A DNA stretch of 64,000 bases from Candidatus Fermentithermobacillus carboniphilus (GCA_018208355.1 CP062796.1:124001-188000), one strand, 5' to 3'. Numbered from the stretch's first letter, positions 1 through 9,593 are shown. The notes: generated from the sequence alone by a model not told the origin. Translations and numbers: made by a program.

Positions 1-1165
1 CACTTTTGACACTATTAGCAGGTTCGGGGGATTGCCCAGCGCACACGCTGCGCCTCCGCCTCCCGAGATAGCCGCCGACAGCTACATACTGGCCGATCTT
101 AAGACGCAGAAGATCCTCTTTTCAAAAGATCCCGATGTTCCCCACATTCCGGCAAGCCTCACCAAAATTATGACTCTGTTCATCACTTTTGATGATCTTG
201 CTGCCGGAAAGATTTCTCTGGACGACGAGGTGCCGGTCTCCGAGGAAGCGTGGAAGACCGGGGGCTCGAAAATGTTCCTTCTCGTCGGGACGAAAGTCAA
301 ACTTTCAGACCTTGTGAAGGGCATAACCGTGGCTTCAGGAAACGATGCATGCGTGGCGCTGGCAGAGTACATTTCGGGAAACGTAACTTCTTTCGTGGAC
401 AGGATGAATCAGAAGGCAAGATCTCTAGGTCTCTCAACTGCCCGGTTCGTGGACCCACACGGGCTTTCAGATGAGAACCAGATATCGGCCAAAGACCTTC
501 TAACCTTAGTGTCGGCTTACGTCACAAGTCACCCTGAAGCGCTCCAGTTCCACTCTCTCAAGGAATTCACCTACACCCCACCAGGCGAAAAGCCCATTAC
601 CCAGTTCAACAGGAACCGCCTTCTTTGGACGTATCCTGGTGTTTACGGACTCAAGACCGGGTATACCAGCCGGGCTGGTTTCAACATGGTGGCTCTCTGC
701 GATAGGTCCGGATTTTCTACTATAGCCATCATCCTCGGTTCGGCCAAGGGTAAGTCGATAGATGAAGGTGAGAGAGAAAGGTCCGAGCTGGTGACATCCA
801 TGCTGGACTACGCGTACCGAAATTTCACCTACGTGCAAGTTGCGGAACCCAACAGCGTCGTAGGTAAGGCCCGCGTCTGGAAAGGTAAAGGGAAGTGGAC
901 AGAAGCGGTGGCTCCTCTAGGACTCGGGGCTACAGTTGAAAAAGGGAAAGAGGATAAGCTGACATATACCATCCATATGAGAAAAGACCTGGATGCCCCG
1001 GTGGCTCGTGGCACCAAGGTGGGAGAAGCCATTTTCATCTGTGAAGGGCAGGAAGTGGGGAGGATGGACCTCCTGGCCAAGAACGAAGTTCCAAAGGGAA
1101 ACATATTCAGGCAGGTCTGGGATGTGATCGCGCGCGCGTTCCTGCGGGCTTTCGGGAGGATATGA
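1..1165 (+). CDS. D-alanyl-D-alanine carboxypeptidase, DacF/PBP5 family (5' end cut)
   Basis: Serine-type carboxypeptidase of the S11 (penicillin-binding protein 5) family, which trims the terminal D-Ala of peptidoglycan stem peptides outside the membrane. The three family motifs are present: SLTK (residues 42-45 counted from the TTG at 32), SGN (102-104) and KTG (208-210), followed by a beta-rich C-terminal domain and a basic, hydrophobic tail that may anchor it. The frame is open from base 2 with no stop, so the true start and signal peptide probably lie left of the window; TTG 32 is only the first possible internal start. Residues just before the AHA-A stretch are not very hydrophobic, so the edge may hide an error. 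A second S11 enzyme lies at 35284-36471. Confidence 0.88.
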   Translation, partial: TFDTISRFGGLPSAHAAPPPPEIAADSYILADLKTQKILFSKDPDVPHIPASLTKIMTLFITFDDLAAGKISLDDEVPVSEEAWKTGGSKMFLLVGTKVKLSDLVKGITVASGNDACVALAEYISGNVTSFVDRMNQKARSLGLSTARFVDPHGLSDENQISAKDLLTLVSAYVTSHPEALQFHSLKEFTYTPPGEKPITQFNRNRLLWTYPGVYGLKTGYTSRAGFNMVALCDRSGFSTIAIILGSAKGKSIDEGERERSELVTSMLDYAYRNFTYVQVAEPNSVVGKARVWKGKGKWTEAVAPLGLGATVEKGKEDKLTYTIHMRKDLDAPVARGTKVGEAIFICEGQEVGRMDLLAKNEVPKGNIFRQVWDVIARAFLRAFGRI

Positions 1166-1330
1166 TATCTTATCGGTGAGTCAGTCTCCAGCACGTCCGC
1201 TGTTCTTCCCCGGCGTCTGTGCCGTTCTGTCTCAAGGAGGATTTAGTCATTCTGCCGCGAATATGCGGATCTGAATATGCACCGTTGCATAAGCTGGGAG
1301 AAGATAGCGCTCGCGCGGAGGGATGAACCG

Positions 1331-2272
1331 ATGAGGACTATAGTTGTCGCCCTCGGTGGCAACGCGATCCTTCAGAGAGGCGAAAAGGGGACTGCTGAGG
1401 AACAGAGGAAAAACGTGAAGATGACGGCTTCTCAGATAGCGTCCTTGGTTAAGGACGGCTACAGGGTGGTTATCACCCACGGAAACGGACCGCAGGTTGG
1501 AAACATCCTCATCCAGAACGAGGTGGCCCGGGGAGAGGTCCCCGCGATGCCGATGGATATTTGCGGGGCGGAAAGCCAGGGAATGATCGGATACATGATG
1601 CAGATGTCCATAAGGAATGCCTTGAGAGAAATAGGGTTGGACATACCGGTGGTAACCGTGGTGACTCAGACCCTTGTCGATAGACAAGACCCTGCGTTTT
1701 TGAACCCCACCAAGCCCGTGGGACCGTTCTACGACGAGAGATGGGCCCGGGAACGGCAGGAAAAGTACGGGGAGACGTGGGTCGAAGATAGCGGCAGGGG
1801 ATGGAGGAGAGTCGTTCCCTCACCGGATCCCAAACTGATAATTGAAGGAGAATCAATAAAGGCGCTTGTCGATAAAGGGCATATCGTCATCTCTACCGGC
1901 GGTGGCGGCATTCCCGTGATACAGGATGAGAACGGGGTGCTTTCGGGAGTTGAGGCTGTGATAGATAAAGATCTGGGTGCGGAAAGGCTGGCTGTCGCCG
2001 TGGGAGCCGATACGTTGATGATACTGACCGATGTAAACGGCGCCGCTATCAATTACGGCACTACGGAAGAAAGGTGGCTCGGCAAGGTCACCTTGTCCGA
2101 ACTCAAGAAGTTTGAAAAAGAGGGCCATTTCAAAAAAGGAAGCATGGGTCCTAAGGTGGCGGCGATAATCCGGTTCTTGGAGCATGGGGGAGAACAGGGC
2201 ATTATCGCATCTTTGGATAAAGCTATCCCTGCGTTGAGAGGCGAAACAGGGACGCTGGTCGTTCCCGGATAG
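1331..2272 (+). CDS. arcC: carbamate kinase
   Basis: Carbamate kinase of the amino acid kinase family, interconverting ATP plus carbamate and ADP plus carbamoyl phosphate in the cytoplasm. About 313 residues, normal for the family. Typical motifs: an N-terminal GGNA (9-12) in the first strand and loop, HGNGPQVG (50-57), and a C-terminal segment with KGSMGPKV. I start it at ATG 1331, which has GGAGGG 8 bases upstream and gives the standard N-terminus; the frame is open further upstream but without homology. No arginine deiminase or ornithine carbamoyltransferase gene is nearby, so whether it degrades or makes carbamoyl phosphate is not shown here. An MFS permease follows at once. Confidence 0.93.
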   Translation: MRTIVVALGGNAILQRGEKGTAEEQRKNVKMTASQIASLVKDGYRVVITHGNGPQVGNILIQNEVARGEVPAMPMDICGAESQGMIGYMMQMSIRNALREIGLDIPVVTVVTQTLVDRQDPAFLNPTKPVGPFYDERWARERQEKYGETWVEDSGRGWRRVVPSPDPKLIIEGESIKALVDKGHIVISTGGGGIPVIQDENGVLSGVEAVIDKDLGAERLAVAVGADTLMILTDVNGAAINYGTTEERWLGKVTLSELKKFEKEGHFKKGSMGPKVAAIIRFLEHGGEQGIIASLDKAIPALRGETGTLVVPG

Positions 2273-2340
2273 ACATTGCCGGGGAATCGCAGTGTAGTGA
2301 GCTGTTCTGCCGAAAAGTCGATTTGAAGGGGCTATTTCCT

Positions 2341-3630
2341 TTGGACAGAGAAAGATACGTAGTCTGCGAGAAACCGGAAAAGATAACCTCCCACAACCGG
2401 ATAGCCTTCATCCTGGATGGAATGTTTTTCAATCTCGGTTCCGCGTTTCTCGAGGCAAACACAGTCCTTCCCACGTTCGTGAGCACACTGACCAGGTCGT
2501 CTGTACTGATAGGCCTTGTAAGCACCATCCGGAGTCTCGGGTACTTCATGCCTCAGATTTTCGTGGCGGGTTGCATTGAGAAACTTGCCAAGAAGAAACC
2601 GTTCATGATGAAAGCAGGGGTCGCTATGAGACTGGCGGCCTTAGGAATGGCTCTCTCTGTCCTTCTCGTGCAGAAGAACCCCGCCGTTGCCCTAGGGACG
2701 TTCTACGTTTCCCTAGTTGTATTGTCCTTTTCTGACGGTTTCGGCGGTCTTCCTTGGATGGACATAGTAGCCAAGACGATCCCCCCGGAGCAGAGGGCCA
2801 GGCTCTTCGGGACTATGTCTATGGCAGGCGGGTCTGCCGCCTTTTTAGGGGGCTTTTTCATCAAATGGCTCCTGGCCCAAGCTTCGTGTTATCCATTTAA
2901 CTATTTCTGGGTATTTTTCTTGGGGTTCGTGTTCCTGACGGGGTCCCTGGCATCAATGTCCTTCATCATCGAGCCAGAGGGCCCGGTGCCTGACGGTGCG
3001 ACGACGATAGCTGAGTACCTCAAGCGCCTCCCCGGTGTCTGGCGGCAAAGTCTGTTGTTCAGGCAGGTCATCAGGGTGAGAGTGCTGGCAGGGGCGATAT
3101 ACCTCGCGTTGCCTTTCTTTGCCATACATGCTCAGACAGACCTCGGTTTCCCCAGGAGCGTCGCCGGACTTTTCGTATCTGCGCAGATGGTGGGGACGGT
3201 CGTGGCAGGTCCGGTATGGGGCTACCTCGGGGATCATCACGGCTCACACTGGATCGTACGGTCTGTCACTGCTCTCGGCGCGGGTACGGGACTGTTTGCC
3301 CTCTTGGCCAGGATTGCGTTTTTCCGGGGCTTTGCGCCTCTGGCCTATTTCTGTTATTTTGCAATTTATTTCTCCCTTGGGTGCATTTTCGGAGGAACCT
3401 GGATAGGTTTTTCCAACTACGTCCTGGATATAGCACCGAAGGAATCGCGATCCACATTTATGGGCCTCTTAAACACAGTAGCGGGGCCTTTGACCCTTCT
3501 TTCCCTCATCGGAGGCTGGATACTGCAAAAAAGCGGGTTCATGTGGCTATTTGTTCTGGTGGCCCTCGTGGAGACGCTATCGTTTTATTTCGCCTGGCGG
3601 CTTCCGGACCCGAGGTCTTTCAGGACGTGA
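2341..3630 (+). CDS. MFS transporter, 12 TM
   Basis: Major facilitator superfamily permease of about 430 residues. Hydropathy by eye gives about 12 membrane segments in two halves, with a glycine-rich loop near GYLGDHHG in the second half resembling the MFS loop 2-3 signature. Substrate cannot be read from sequence. I favour TTG 2341 because GAAGGGG lies at a good distance before it; TTG 2323 in the same frame is the alternative. It follows arcC by about 70 bases on the same strand and faces ddh tail to tail. An exporter or a catabolite importer are both possible. Confidence 0.82.
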   Translation: MDRERYVVCEKPEKITSHNRIAFILDGMFFNLGSAFLEANTVLPTFVSTLTRSSVLIGLVSTIRSLGYFMPQIFVAGCIEKLAKKKPFMMKAGVAMRLAALGMALSVLLVQKNPAVALGTFYVSLVVLSFSDGFGGLPWMDIVAKTIPPEQRARLFGTMSMAGGSAAFLGGFFIKWLLAQASCYPFNYFWVFFLGFVFLTGSLASMSFIIEPEGPVPDGATTIAEYLKRLPGVWRQSLLFRQVIRVRVLAGAIYLALPFFAIHAQTDLGFPRSVAGLFVSAQMVGTVVAGPVWGYLGDHHGSHWIVRSVTALGAGTGLFALLARIAFFRGFAPLAYFCYFAIYFSLGCIFGGTWIGFSNYVLDIAPKESRSTFMGLLNTVAGPLTLLSLIGGWILQKSGFMWLFVLVALVETLSFYFAWRLPDPRSFRT

Positions 3631-3682
3631 CCGCGTTAAGGAACCATGCTTCCGGTGTGCGTTGCGTCCCATTCGAAGACTA

Positions 3683-3715
3683 CCGCCACGTCAGGCTCAT
3701 CGCCTTACGTGGCGG
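3683..3715. repeat. 9-bp perfect inverted repeat between convergent genes
   Basis: CCGCCACGT (3683-3691) and ACGTGGCGG (3707-3715) can form a stem with a 15-base loop between the stops of the MFS and ddh genes. There is no T-run downstream on either strand (five A residues follow on the plus strand), so it is not a classic intrinsic terminator. It may act as a bidirectional transcript-end or RNA-stabilising stem. Confidence 0.5.
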
Positions 3716-3751
3716 AAAAATCTGAGAGCGGTAACGAAGTTTGTGTTATCG

Positions 3752-4642
3752 CTAGATGAGGGATTTCAGCAAGGTCTCCCTGTCTCCGGGCAGAAGGTCT
3801 ATGGGAGGGATCTCTCCGAGAGCGTAAGCGCCCGGCTGCAGTCTCGTAGATGCCCTCGCTGCGGATACCATTACTTGAGCGGTGGCCGCCGGATTTGTGA
3901 GTCGCATCCGGAGTTCCAGGACCTGGTTCTGGGCAGTCCCTGAGCTTCCGAAGCGCTCGAGGGTAACACCGTGACCCATCGCTTCAACATCGGTGATTCT
4001 TTCGACCTGGGTAATCCTGGTTTCGTCGTGGACGAAATATGGGTCTGCCTTGATCCTCCGGGATACTTCTGAGAAGTCAGCACCCTCCTCCAGTTCAACG
4101 TAAACGTCTCGCCTGTGTTGGCCGAATCCTGCGGGCAATGTCATAGACAGGGCGTTCTTAACTCCAGGGATAGCCTTGACTGCTACGGTATGGCCCATGC
4201 TCATTCCGGGGCCGAAGTTGGTATACGTAATACCTCTCGGGGCTATCGCCAGGAAGAGCATCCTCACGACAGAATCCGTGCCGGGGTCCCAGCCGGCTCC
4301 GATAACAGCAACGCTACCCGATTCTCTGGCGCAGTATCCAAGCTCCCTTCTGAGCGAGATGATGGAATCTCCATGGATGTCATAGCTGTCTACGGTGTTT
4401 ATTCCCTTTTTCAGGTAAATCGGCGCAATAGATGGGACCAACCTCGATGGAACGGTTAGGACCGCCACATCCACCTTCCCCAATTGACTCACGTCGGTTA
4501 CGACAGGACAATCGAGCCCTGGATTATCGGGAGTTCTCCTCACTACGCCGGCGAGTTCCATATCGGGTGCCTGACGGATACATTCAATTGCCTCTCTACC
4601 CACGTTGCCGTAACCTACCACGCAAACCCTGATCTTTTTCAT
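3752..4642 (-). CDS. ddh: meso-diaminopimelate D-dehydrogenase
   Basis: NADPH-dependent reductive amination of tetrahydrodipicolinate to meso-diaminopimelate, a one-step shortcut in lysine and cell-wall precursor synthesis. The protein (296 aa) has the Rossmann motif GYGNVG at 10-15, then family-like segments VDSYDIHGD, GWDPGTDS and a GPG-x-S-x-GH loop characteristic of Ddh. The frame extends upstream, but ATG 4642 is preceded by a clear GGAGGT, so the longer form is unlikely. It is slightly shorter than the usual 320-330 aa. Monocistronic, divergent from nothing close; a 97-base gap separates it from the DUF3048 gene on the same strand. Confidence 0.85.
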   Translation of the reverse strand: MKKIRVCVVGYGNVGREAIECIRQAPDMELAGVVRRTPDNPGLDCPVVTDVSQLGKVDVAVLTVPSRLVPSIAPIYLKKGINTVDSYDIHGDSIISLRRELGYCARESGSVAVIGAGWDPGTDSVVRMLFLAIAPRGITYTNFGPGMSMGHTVAVKAIPGVKNALSMTLPAGFGQHRRDVYVELEEGADFSEVSRRIKADPYFVHDETRITQVERITDVEAMGHGVTLERFGSSGTAQNQVLELRMRLTNPAATAQVMVSAARASTRLQPGAYALGEIPPIDLLPGDRETLLKSLI

Positions 4643-4814
4643 ATAGCTTGACCTCCGAGTTTTGTAGCGATTTCGATACGTACCCTTAACCGATGGACTA
4701 TCCGGAAAACCGAACAATTCCGTTGTATAGTTCGCTGTGGAACCCGTGAGATCCTTCTCTAACCAAGGTTGCCGCGGCGGACACGGCTCTGTTGCATTCT
4801 ACCAGTCAGCACCC

Positions 4815-5933
4815 TCACTTGGTCCCGGTGCTCTGGCCTGTTTGATTTTGTGCAGACACCTTAACCTGGGATAAATCTGGGACCAGGTGAACCCAAACCA
4901 TTCCTTCTGCAAACGGTACTTGTTTTTCCCCAGCGAAGAACCTAATCGGCTCCTTGAGAGCGGGTTTTTCCCAGGTTCCCTCCGCGACAAGCCCTCTGGA
5001 GAAAAAAAGAGCCCTACCACGGCCTGTCACGTCCATGTCTATTTCCACGGCTTTGCCCTTGGGATAGGTGGTCTTAACCTCCATAAACACGAGATTGGCG
5101 GGAGAAATTACATTTCCCTGATCATCCTTATGAGGATCGCCGTTGATGGAACGTTCGTAACGTGATCCCTGGAAGACGTACCTCACAACGTTAGGGTACC
5201 GTTCGCTCCGGGAAAAGTTGTACTCGATGACCACGGCTGGCTTACCTGAGAACTCTCCTTTCGGTGAAGGGGGAAGTCCAGAGATAGCAAATCCCCTCCT
5301 CTCGGCGCCTTCAATCAGTTTATCGGTTGACGTGTAGAGGTTGTCAGGCGCCTCCCGGTCCTCGGTTCTCCAGAAGCACTCGCCAGCGCTGTAAATCTCA
5401 TCCATGCTCTTGGTCTTCTCACGCCGGATTATCTGGAAACTGTCTTCAGACCCGCCGCAATGGGCAAAAGGAGTGTCGTAACCTACAGCGATTTGGACAA
5501 GGCATTTGCGCGCGCTCCTTACAGGCCCGATTTTGTCGGTTTTGCGGGTAAACCCGGCTAATAGCCGGGTGATCCCTCCTTCAGCGGGTGCTTCATATAC
5601 TATTGCCGCGCCGGAAAGTCCGGACTGGGGTCTTGCGCTAGGGTTATTGCCGATGCTCACGAACACGACTCCCGGTAGAAGAGGCCTTTCGTCGTTTTCG
5701 GCGAGTGTTTTGCTGGCAGGGTTATCGCCGGCTGCAGGCTGCGGAGAGTTAACGCCGGTGCCGTTTTCCTTCGGAAGTGGTCTATTGCATCCGCCGAAAA
5801 ACGGCGAGGCAAAAATGAGGATTAAAGCTGCGATAAAGAGAATCAAAAGAGCCGCTCTGTACCTGTGTTTCGAGGCCAAGACACGAGATCCCCCTGAGAA
5901 GGGGCTTTTTTCCTCTTGGAAGATCTTTTCCAT
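4815..5933 (-). CDS. DUF3048 (YerB-like) domain protein, membrane-anchored
   Basis: Protein of 372 aa resembling the DUF3048/YerB family, of unknown biochemical role, often lipoprotein-like. One hydrophobic segment at about 28-46 follows a basic N-terminus and ends in FFGGC (Cys49), an imperfect lipobox, so it is either a lipoprotein or N-terminally anchored with the rest outside. The conserved family segments RPQSGLS, the IGPVRSAR loop and a C-terminal GTWEKP block are visible. Start ATG 5931-5933 is supported by AAGGTG upstream. Transcribed toward ddh and divergent from the patatin gene with a 116-base shared upstream region. Confidence 0.82.
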   Translation of the reverse strand: MEKIFQEEKSPFSGGSRVLASKHRYRAALLILFIAALILIFASPFFGGCNRPLPKENGTGVNSPQPAAGDNPASKTLAENDERPLLPGVVFVSIGNNPSARPQSGLSGAAIVYEAPAEGGITRLLAGFTRKTDKIGPVRSARKCLVQIAVGYDTPFAHCGGSEDSFQIIRREKTKSMDEIYSAGECFWRTEDREAPDNLYTSTDKLIEGAERRGFAISGLPPSPKGEFSGKPAVVIEYNFSRSERYPNVVRYVFQGSRYERSINGDPHKDDQGNVISPANLVFMEVKTTYPKGKAVEIDMDVTGRGRALFFSRGLVAEGTWEKPALKEPIRFFAGEKQVPFAEGMVWVHLVPDLSQVKVSAQNQTGQSTGTK

Positions 5934-6049
5934 GATACATCACCTTTTTATCGTCGCTGAGTACCTATGTATTGGCGTCAGCGAAAGCGAACTCCTCCAT
6001 ATAACCCAGGTTTTTCTAATCTGCAAAGATATGAAAGAGGGGATTACCT

Positions 6050-6904
6050 ATGAAGAAGTGGGGCCTAGCATTAGGAGGAGGAGGCATACTGGGCTTTGCT
6101 CACCTGGGGGTTCTGGAAGAAATGGAATCCAGGGGATTGAAACCGGATTTCATCGCCGGCACCAGCGCTGGTGCCATCATAGCCGGCTTATATGCGGCAG
6201 GGGTGAGTCTTCCCGGTATAAGGCAACAGGTTACCAGCATGTTCTACCGGGAAGACGCGCTAGACCCTTTGCCGTGGGAGGCGGGAGGCGCTATATCCTC
6301 CATGGCCTTTTCAGGCCTTTTAGGAGGTAACCTCATAGAGGAGGCTCTTGACAGGATGTGCGGCGGAAAGAGGCTGAATGACGCAATGACACCTCTGTCA
6401 ATTACGTCAGTAGACGTGATATCAGGTGAAATTGTGGTCTTCACAAATCTTCGTCCCAAAGTCCAGTCGTCTGCGCTACCGGGCAGGACCTATGTGGCCG
6501 ACGCCAGGATATCTGAGGCCATAAGGGCAAGTATCTCGGTTCCGGGTATTTTCGTCCCCAAGCGATTCGAGGGAAGATATCTCGTAGATGGGGGTGTCCG
6601 AGATATGGTTCCGGCGTACGAGGTGAGACGAATGGGCGCTCAGGAAGTTATAGCTGTGGACCTCGGGCTTCATGTGGATAGACCCCTGAAAGTGTCGGAC
6701 GCTTACGGCATCCTAACGAGGAGTTTCGCCCTGGCTGCAAGGGACTGCACCTTAAAGAGCCTGAAGGAGTACGCTTCTCTGGTACTCCAGCCTGAAGTCT
6801 GGGATATGGGGTTTCCGACTCCCGGGAAGATAAAGGCCCTGGTTGAGGCGGGTAGGACCTGTGCCGCAAAAAACATGGAAGGCTGGATTTCTATAATCTC
6901 TTAA
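6050..6904 (+). CDS. patatin-like phospholipase / acyl hydrolase
   Basis: Patatin-family Ser-Asp dyad hydrolase of 284 aa, similar to bacterial RssA/YlbK-type proteins acting on lipid acyl esters at the cytoplasmic face of the membrane. All catalytic marks are present: oxyanion glycine loop GGGGILG (9-15), nucleophile elbow GTSAG with Ser39, and the Asp180-Gly-Gly motif. ATG 6050 has AGAGGGG upstream. No membrane segment is evident. True substrate is unknown; the family includes phospholipases and thioesterases. The next gene is a small membrane protein about 130 bases downstream. Confidence 0.9.
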   Translation: MKKWGLALGGGGILGFAHLGVLEEMESRGLKPDFIAGTSAGAIIAGLYAAGVSLPGIRQQVTSMFYREDALDPLPWEAGGAISSMAFSGLLGGNLIEEALDRMCGGKRLNDAMTPLSITSVDVISGEIVVFTNLRPKVQSSALPGRTYVADARISEAIRASISVPGIFVPKRFEGRYLVDGGVRDMVPAYEVRRMGAQEVIAVDLGLHVDRPLKVSDAYGILTRSFALAARDCTLKSLKEYASLVLQPEVWDMGFPTPGKIKALVEAGRTCAAKNMEGWISIIS

Positions 6905-7036
6905 CTAAGAAGGAGCTTATTGCCTTGGAGCGAAGAATGTTTCGGCTGGGATTGTGGCACATGGCAGTGAGGCGCGGTGCCTTGGGAATGCTGCATGAAA
7001 TCTCAAAAGAGGCGGGGTGAAAGAGGAGTGAAAACG

Positions 7037-7219
7037 GTGATGGGATTCTTCTTCAATCCCTGGCTAGGGCCGGTGGTTGCTCTGGCGGCGCTCGTGCTTA
7101 GTCGTAGTGGCCGGGTCTCCCGTGATGTGGTGAATCTCCTTACGGTGCTTGCAATAACCTCGGCTGTGGGAGCCTATGTCAGAGTTGGAAAAAGCCGAAA
7201 AGATGCAGGGGAAATATGA
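7037..7219 (+). CDS. small two-TM hypothetical membrane protein
   Basis: Short ORF giving about 60 residues with two hydrophobic stretches separated by a basic turn (SRSGRVSRD) and a charged C-terminal tail, a common layout for small membrane proteins. GTG 7037 (or ATG 7040) follows AAGAGGAG at 7021-7028; the frame also runs upstream to GTG 6977, but that part is not protein-like. No family recognised. It is convergent with the sigma-54 activator, whose stop lies 29 bases away. Confidence 0.5.
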   Translation: MMGFFFNPWLGPVVALAALVLSRSGRVSRDVVNLLTVLAITSAVGAYVRVGKSRKDAGEI

Positions 7220-7248
7220 TTCGGTGAATTTTTTCGTGGAAGGACTGG

Positions 7249-9180
7249 TCATTTGCTGTTGAAGAGTCGCGAGTCAGCCATCTCCAGTCGGATCTCCGAA
7301 GGGATGTTCAGTTCTTTGAGCTTTTGATAAAATGTTGTTCTACTGATTTTGAGTATTTTCATGGCTTTTGTGTGATTCCCGTGACAGTACTGGATCGCTT
7401 GTAGGATGGCATTCCTTTCGGCGTCTTTCCTGGCCTCATCGAGAGACAGAGGATATACCGAGGGAATATCCACGGCTGCGGAATGGTCGTCGGCTCTTAT
7501 GTGAGGGGGCATATACCTCAAGTCAATGAGTCCGTCGTCAGTTAAGGCCGCCGCTCTTTCGAGCACATTCTCGAGTTCCCGCACATTACCTGGCCATGTG
7601 TAGGTCAGTAGGGCGTGAAAACACGCTTCCGTGAGCCGCAACCTCTTCCCGTACATGGCTGAAAACGTCTGGAGGAACGTCTCGACGAGTTCGGCTATAT
7701 CCTCAGGGCGTTCCCTGAGGGGCGGTATTTCTATTGGGAAGACGTTGAGACGGTAGTAAAGATCCTCACGAAACTTGCCTTCCGCGACAAGCTTCCGGAG
7801 ATCCTGATTTGTCGCGGCTATTATCCGCACGTCCACTTTCTGGTTGGAGGTTGAACCCAGGGGTTGTATCGTCCCTTCCTCGATCGCGTGGAGGAGTTTG
7901 GCTTGGCAGGCCAGGTCCAGTTCTGACACTTCATCGAGCAAAAGGGTTCCGCCGTTTGCCTCTTGAAACTTGCCCTTTTTGCCCCCCTTGAGGGCCCCCG
8001 TGAAGGAACCAGGTGCGTATCCAAAAAGCTCGCTTTCCATGAGGGTAGGCGGTATGGCCGCGCAGTTTACGACTATGAAAGGGCCTTTCTGTCTGGGGGA
8101 AGCCTGGTGAATGGCTTTGGCGAAGAGGTTTTTGCCGGTGCCGCTTTCGCCCAGCAGAAGGACGTTACACCGGGCGGGCGCTATTTTTTCGGCGAGGCGG
8201 ACGCACTCAGCCAGGAGTCTGCTTTTGCCTACGATCCTGGAAAATGCCGGATGAGCTGAGATTGATTTCCCTAAACGCATCCTCAACACCGAAGCGTAGG
8301 TGAGAGCGCCGTCAACCCTTTCTGCCAGTTCTTTGACCTCGACGAGGTCGTTCAAAAGGATGCATACGATCTTTTCGGTCACTTCCGGGGCGCGAATGGG
8401 AACGATGGCGTACCTTAAAGGAATTCCGTTGATATAGCCTTCTTTAGGACCTATATGAGCAACTTCCCCGGCAAAAACCCGGGCGATTTCGGAAGAGTCC
8501 AAGCCGTCGGGACAGACTTTCCAGATCTTCTCGCCCACGATGTCCATAGGAGCCTTGCCGGGGCGCTTTGCACGGAATTCCCCACCTAAAAGGATCCTCC
8601 TGGGATCTTCGCCCCTGGCTGTGTATCCCAGGGTCTGGTAAAATTTTACCGACAACGTCTCGGGATCAAGGAGTACCATGTGTCCAACGGCGATCTGGTA
8701 TTCGAAATCGAATCTTAGATTATCCACCGATATTGAGGCGTGTTTTTCGGCCTCGGACAGCCTGATGGAGAGCTTATGGCTCTTTCCGTCCAGTCCCGGC
8801 CAGAGCCGGTGAAGCAAAAGAGGTTCAGAGGACGGGTGAGTTCTGGTCAAACAAGTGCCCGTCCCCGGCGGGCCATTGAGGATTCCTATGGCGACCAGCG
8901 CCTGGCCGGGAGCAACTTGAGGGGATGTGATCCCGAGAAGCGTGAGATCTTTAGGCGAAAGTCCGCCGTCGTCCGCTCCGAGGCAGCTATCTGCCAGGAG
9001 CACGATGTCCCCCGGCGAGGCAGTGCCGGGGCCGTGGCCCGGGCCAACGGATTCGCCGAGGCCGAGAAGCGCCTTTGACCGCTGGTTTGCGTAAAGGATG
9101 CTTCCGTCCTCCTGGACGACAATCACGCCTTCGCGGAGCACATTGAATATATTCTCGAACAACGCTTCTCTGGCGTTCAT
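7249..9180 (-). CDS. sigma-54-dependent transcriptional activator (PAS, AAA+, Fis HTH)
   Basis: Enhancer-binding activator of RNA polymerase sigma-54, 643 aa from ATG 9180 (AGAGG upstream). Layout: N-terminal PAS-like region (about 1-130), a second sensor-like stretch to about 300, a sigma-54 AAA+ ATPase with Walker A GESGTGKN (344-351), the sigma-contact loop as GSFTGA (391-396) instead of the usual GAFTGA, Walker B LLLDEV (413-418), and a C-terminal Fis-type helix-turn-helix beginning near GNHTKAMK. The Ala-to-Ser change in the loop is seen in a minority of working activators. It has no partner kinase in view and no receiver domain, so the signal is probably a small ligand or redox cue in the PAS domains. 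Its target promoter is not obvious nearby. Confidence 0.92.
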   Translation of the reverse strand: MNAREALFENIFNVLREGVIVVQEDGSILYANQRSKALLGLGESVGPGHGPGTASPGDIVLLADSCLGADDGGLSPKDLTLLGITSPQVAPGQALVAIGILNGPPGTGTCLTRTHPSSEPLLLHRLWPGLDGKSHKLSIRLSEAEKHASISVDNLRFDFEYQIAVGHMVLLDPETLSVKFYQTLGYTARGEDPRRILLGGEFRAKRPGKAPMDIVGEKIWKVCPDGLDSSEIARVFAGEVAHIGPKEGYINGIPLRYAIVPIRAPEVTEKIVCILLNDLVEVKELAERVDGALTYASVLRMRLGKSISAHPAFSRIVGKSRLLAECVRLAEKIAPARCNVLLLGESGTGKNLFAKAIHQASPRQKGPFIVVNCAAIPPTLMESELFGYAPGSFTGALKGGKKGKFQEANGGTLLLDEVSELDLACQAKLLHAIEEGTIQPLGSTSNQKVDVRIIAATNQDLRKLVAEGKFREDLYYRLNVFPIEIPPLRERPEDIAELVETFLQTFSAMYGKRLRLTEACFHALLTYTWPGNVRELENVLERAAALTDDGLIDLRYMPPHIRADDHSAAVDIPSVYPLSLDEARKDAERNAILQAIQYCHGNHTKAMKILKISRTTFYQKLKELNIPSEIRLEMADSRLFNSK

Positions 9181-9441
9181 GGGGAAACCTCTTTTATCTC
9201 GTTCATTGCCAAGTTTTCCTTCTTCATCAGGATGATGTGTCAACGCTGAACGCTTGCTGTTTTTCCGGTGACGTGACATGGCATGATCTGTTCTACGAAA
9301 GCGGTTGATTTTCCTGCCCGGCATCTGGTGCCGGTAACGGGCAAGGCCGCAAATGAGAAGGGACTCCTATGGAAAACTGCTGAAATGGTGGTGTTTGTCA
9401 CGAGCGGTTCATGTGTCCCGGGCGGTGTGGTGGCGTGCCTG
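9181..9441. other. intergenic region upstream of the sigma-54 activator and tRNA-Leu
   Basis: No convincing gene. The activator's reading frame continues upstream to 9324 but lacks a plausible start with homology. I looked for a -24/-12 sigma-54 element; the nearest GG/GC pair (near 9318-9331) has the wrong spacing. The right end holds the tRNA promoter. Confidence 0.5.
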
Positions 9442-9470
9442 TTGACACGGGAAATTGGACTGAGTATAGT
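9442..9470 (+). promoter_or_regulatory. sigma-A type promoter of tRNA-Leu
   Basis: TTGACA (9442-9447), a 17-base spacer and TATAGT (9465-9470), one mismatch from consensus overall. The expected start point lies about 20 bases before the mature tRNA 5' end. Confidence 0.8.
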
Positions 9471-9497
9471 ATATCTTGCTAAGCAACCCGAAAGCGT

Positions 9498-9582
9498 GTC
9501 GGGATGGCGGAATTGGCAGACGCGTACGTTTGAGGGGCGTATGGGTACTCCCGTGCGGGTTCAAGTCCCGCTCCCGACACCA
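9498..9582 (+). tRNA. tRNA-Leu (anticodon GAG)
   Basis: An 85-base class II tRNA. Acceptor strands GTCGGGA (9498-9504) and TCCCGAC (9572-9578) pair fully, with discriminator A and an encoded CCA. The D-arm contains the usual AATTGGCAGAC, the anticodon stem TACGT/GCGTA holds the loop TTGAGGG with anticodon GAG at 9532-9534, a long variable arm follows, and the T-arm GCGGG-TTCAAGT-CCCGC is canonical. Reads CUC and CUU leucine codons. Confidence 0.97.
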
Positions 9583-9593
9583 AATCGAACGAG

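Noticed and set aside
9310-9335. Possible sigma-54 -24/-12 element upstream of the activator
   Set aside because: GCATCTGGTGCC on the reverse strand has a wrong spacing and lacks the invariant pairs.
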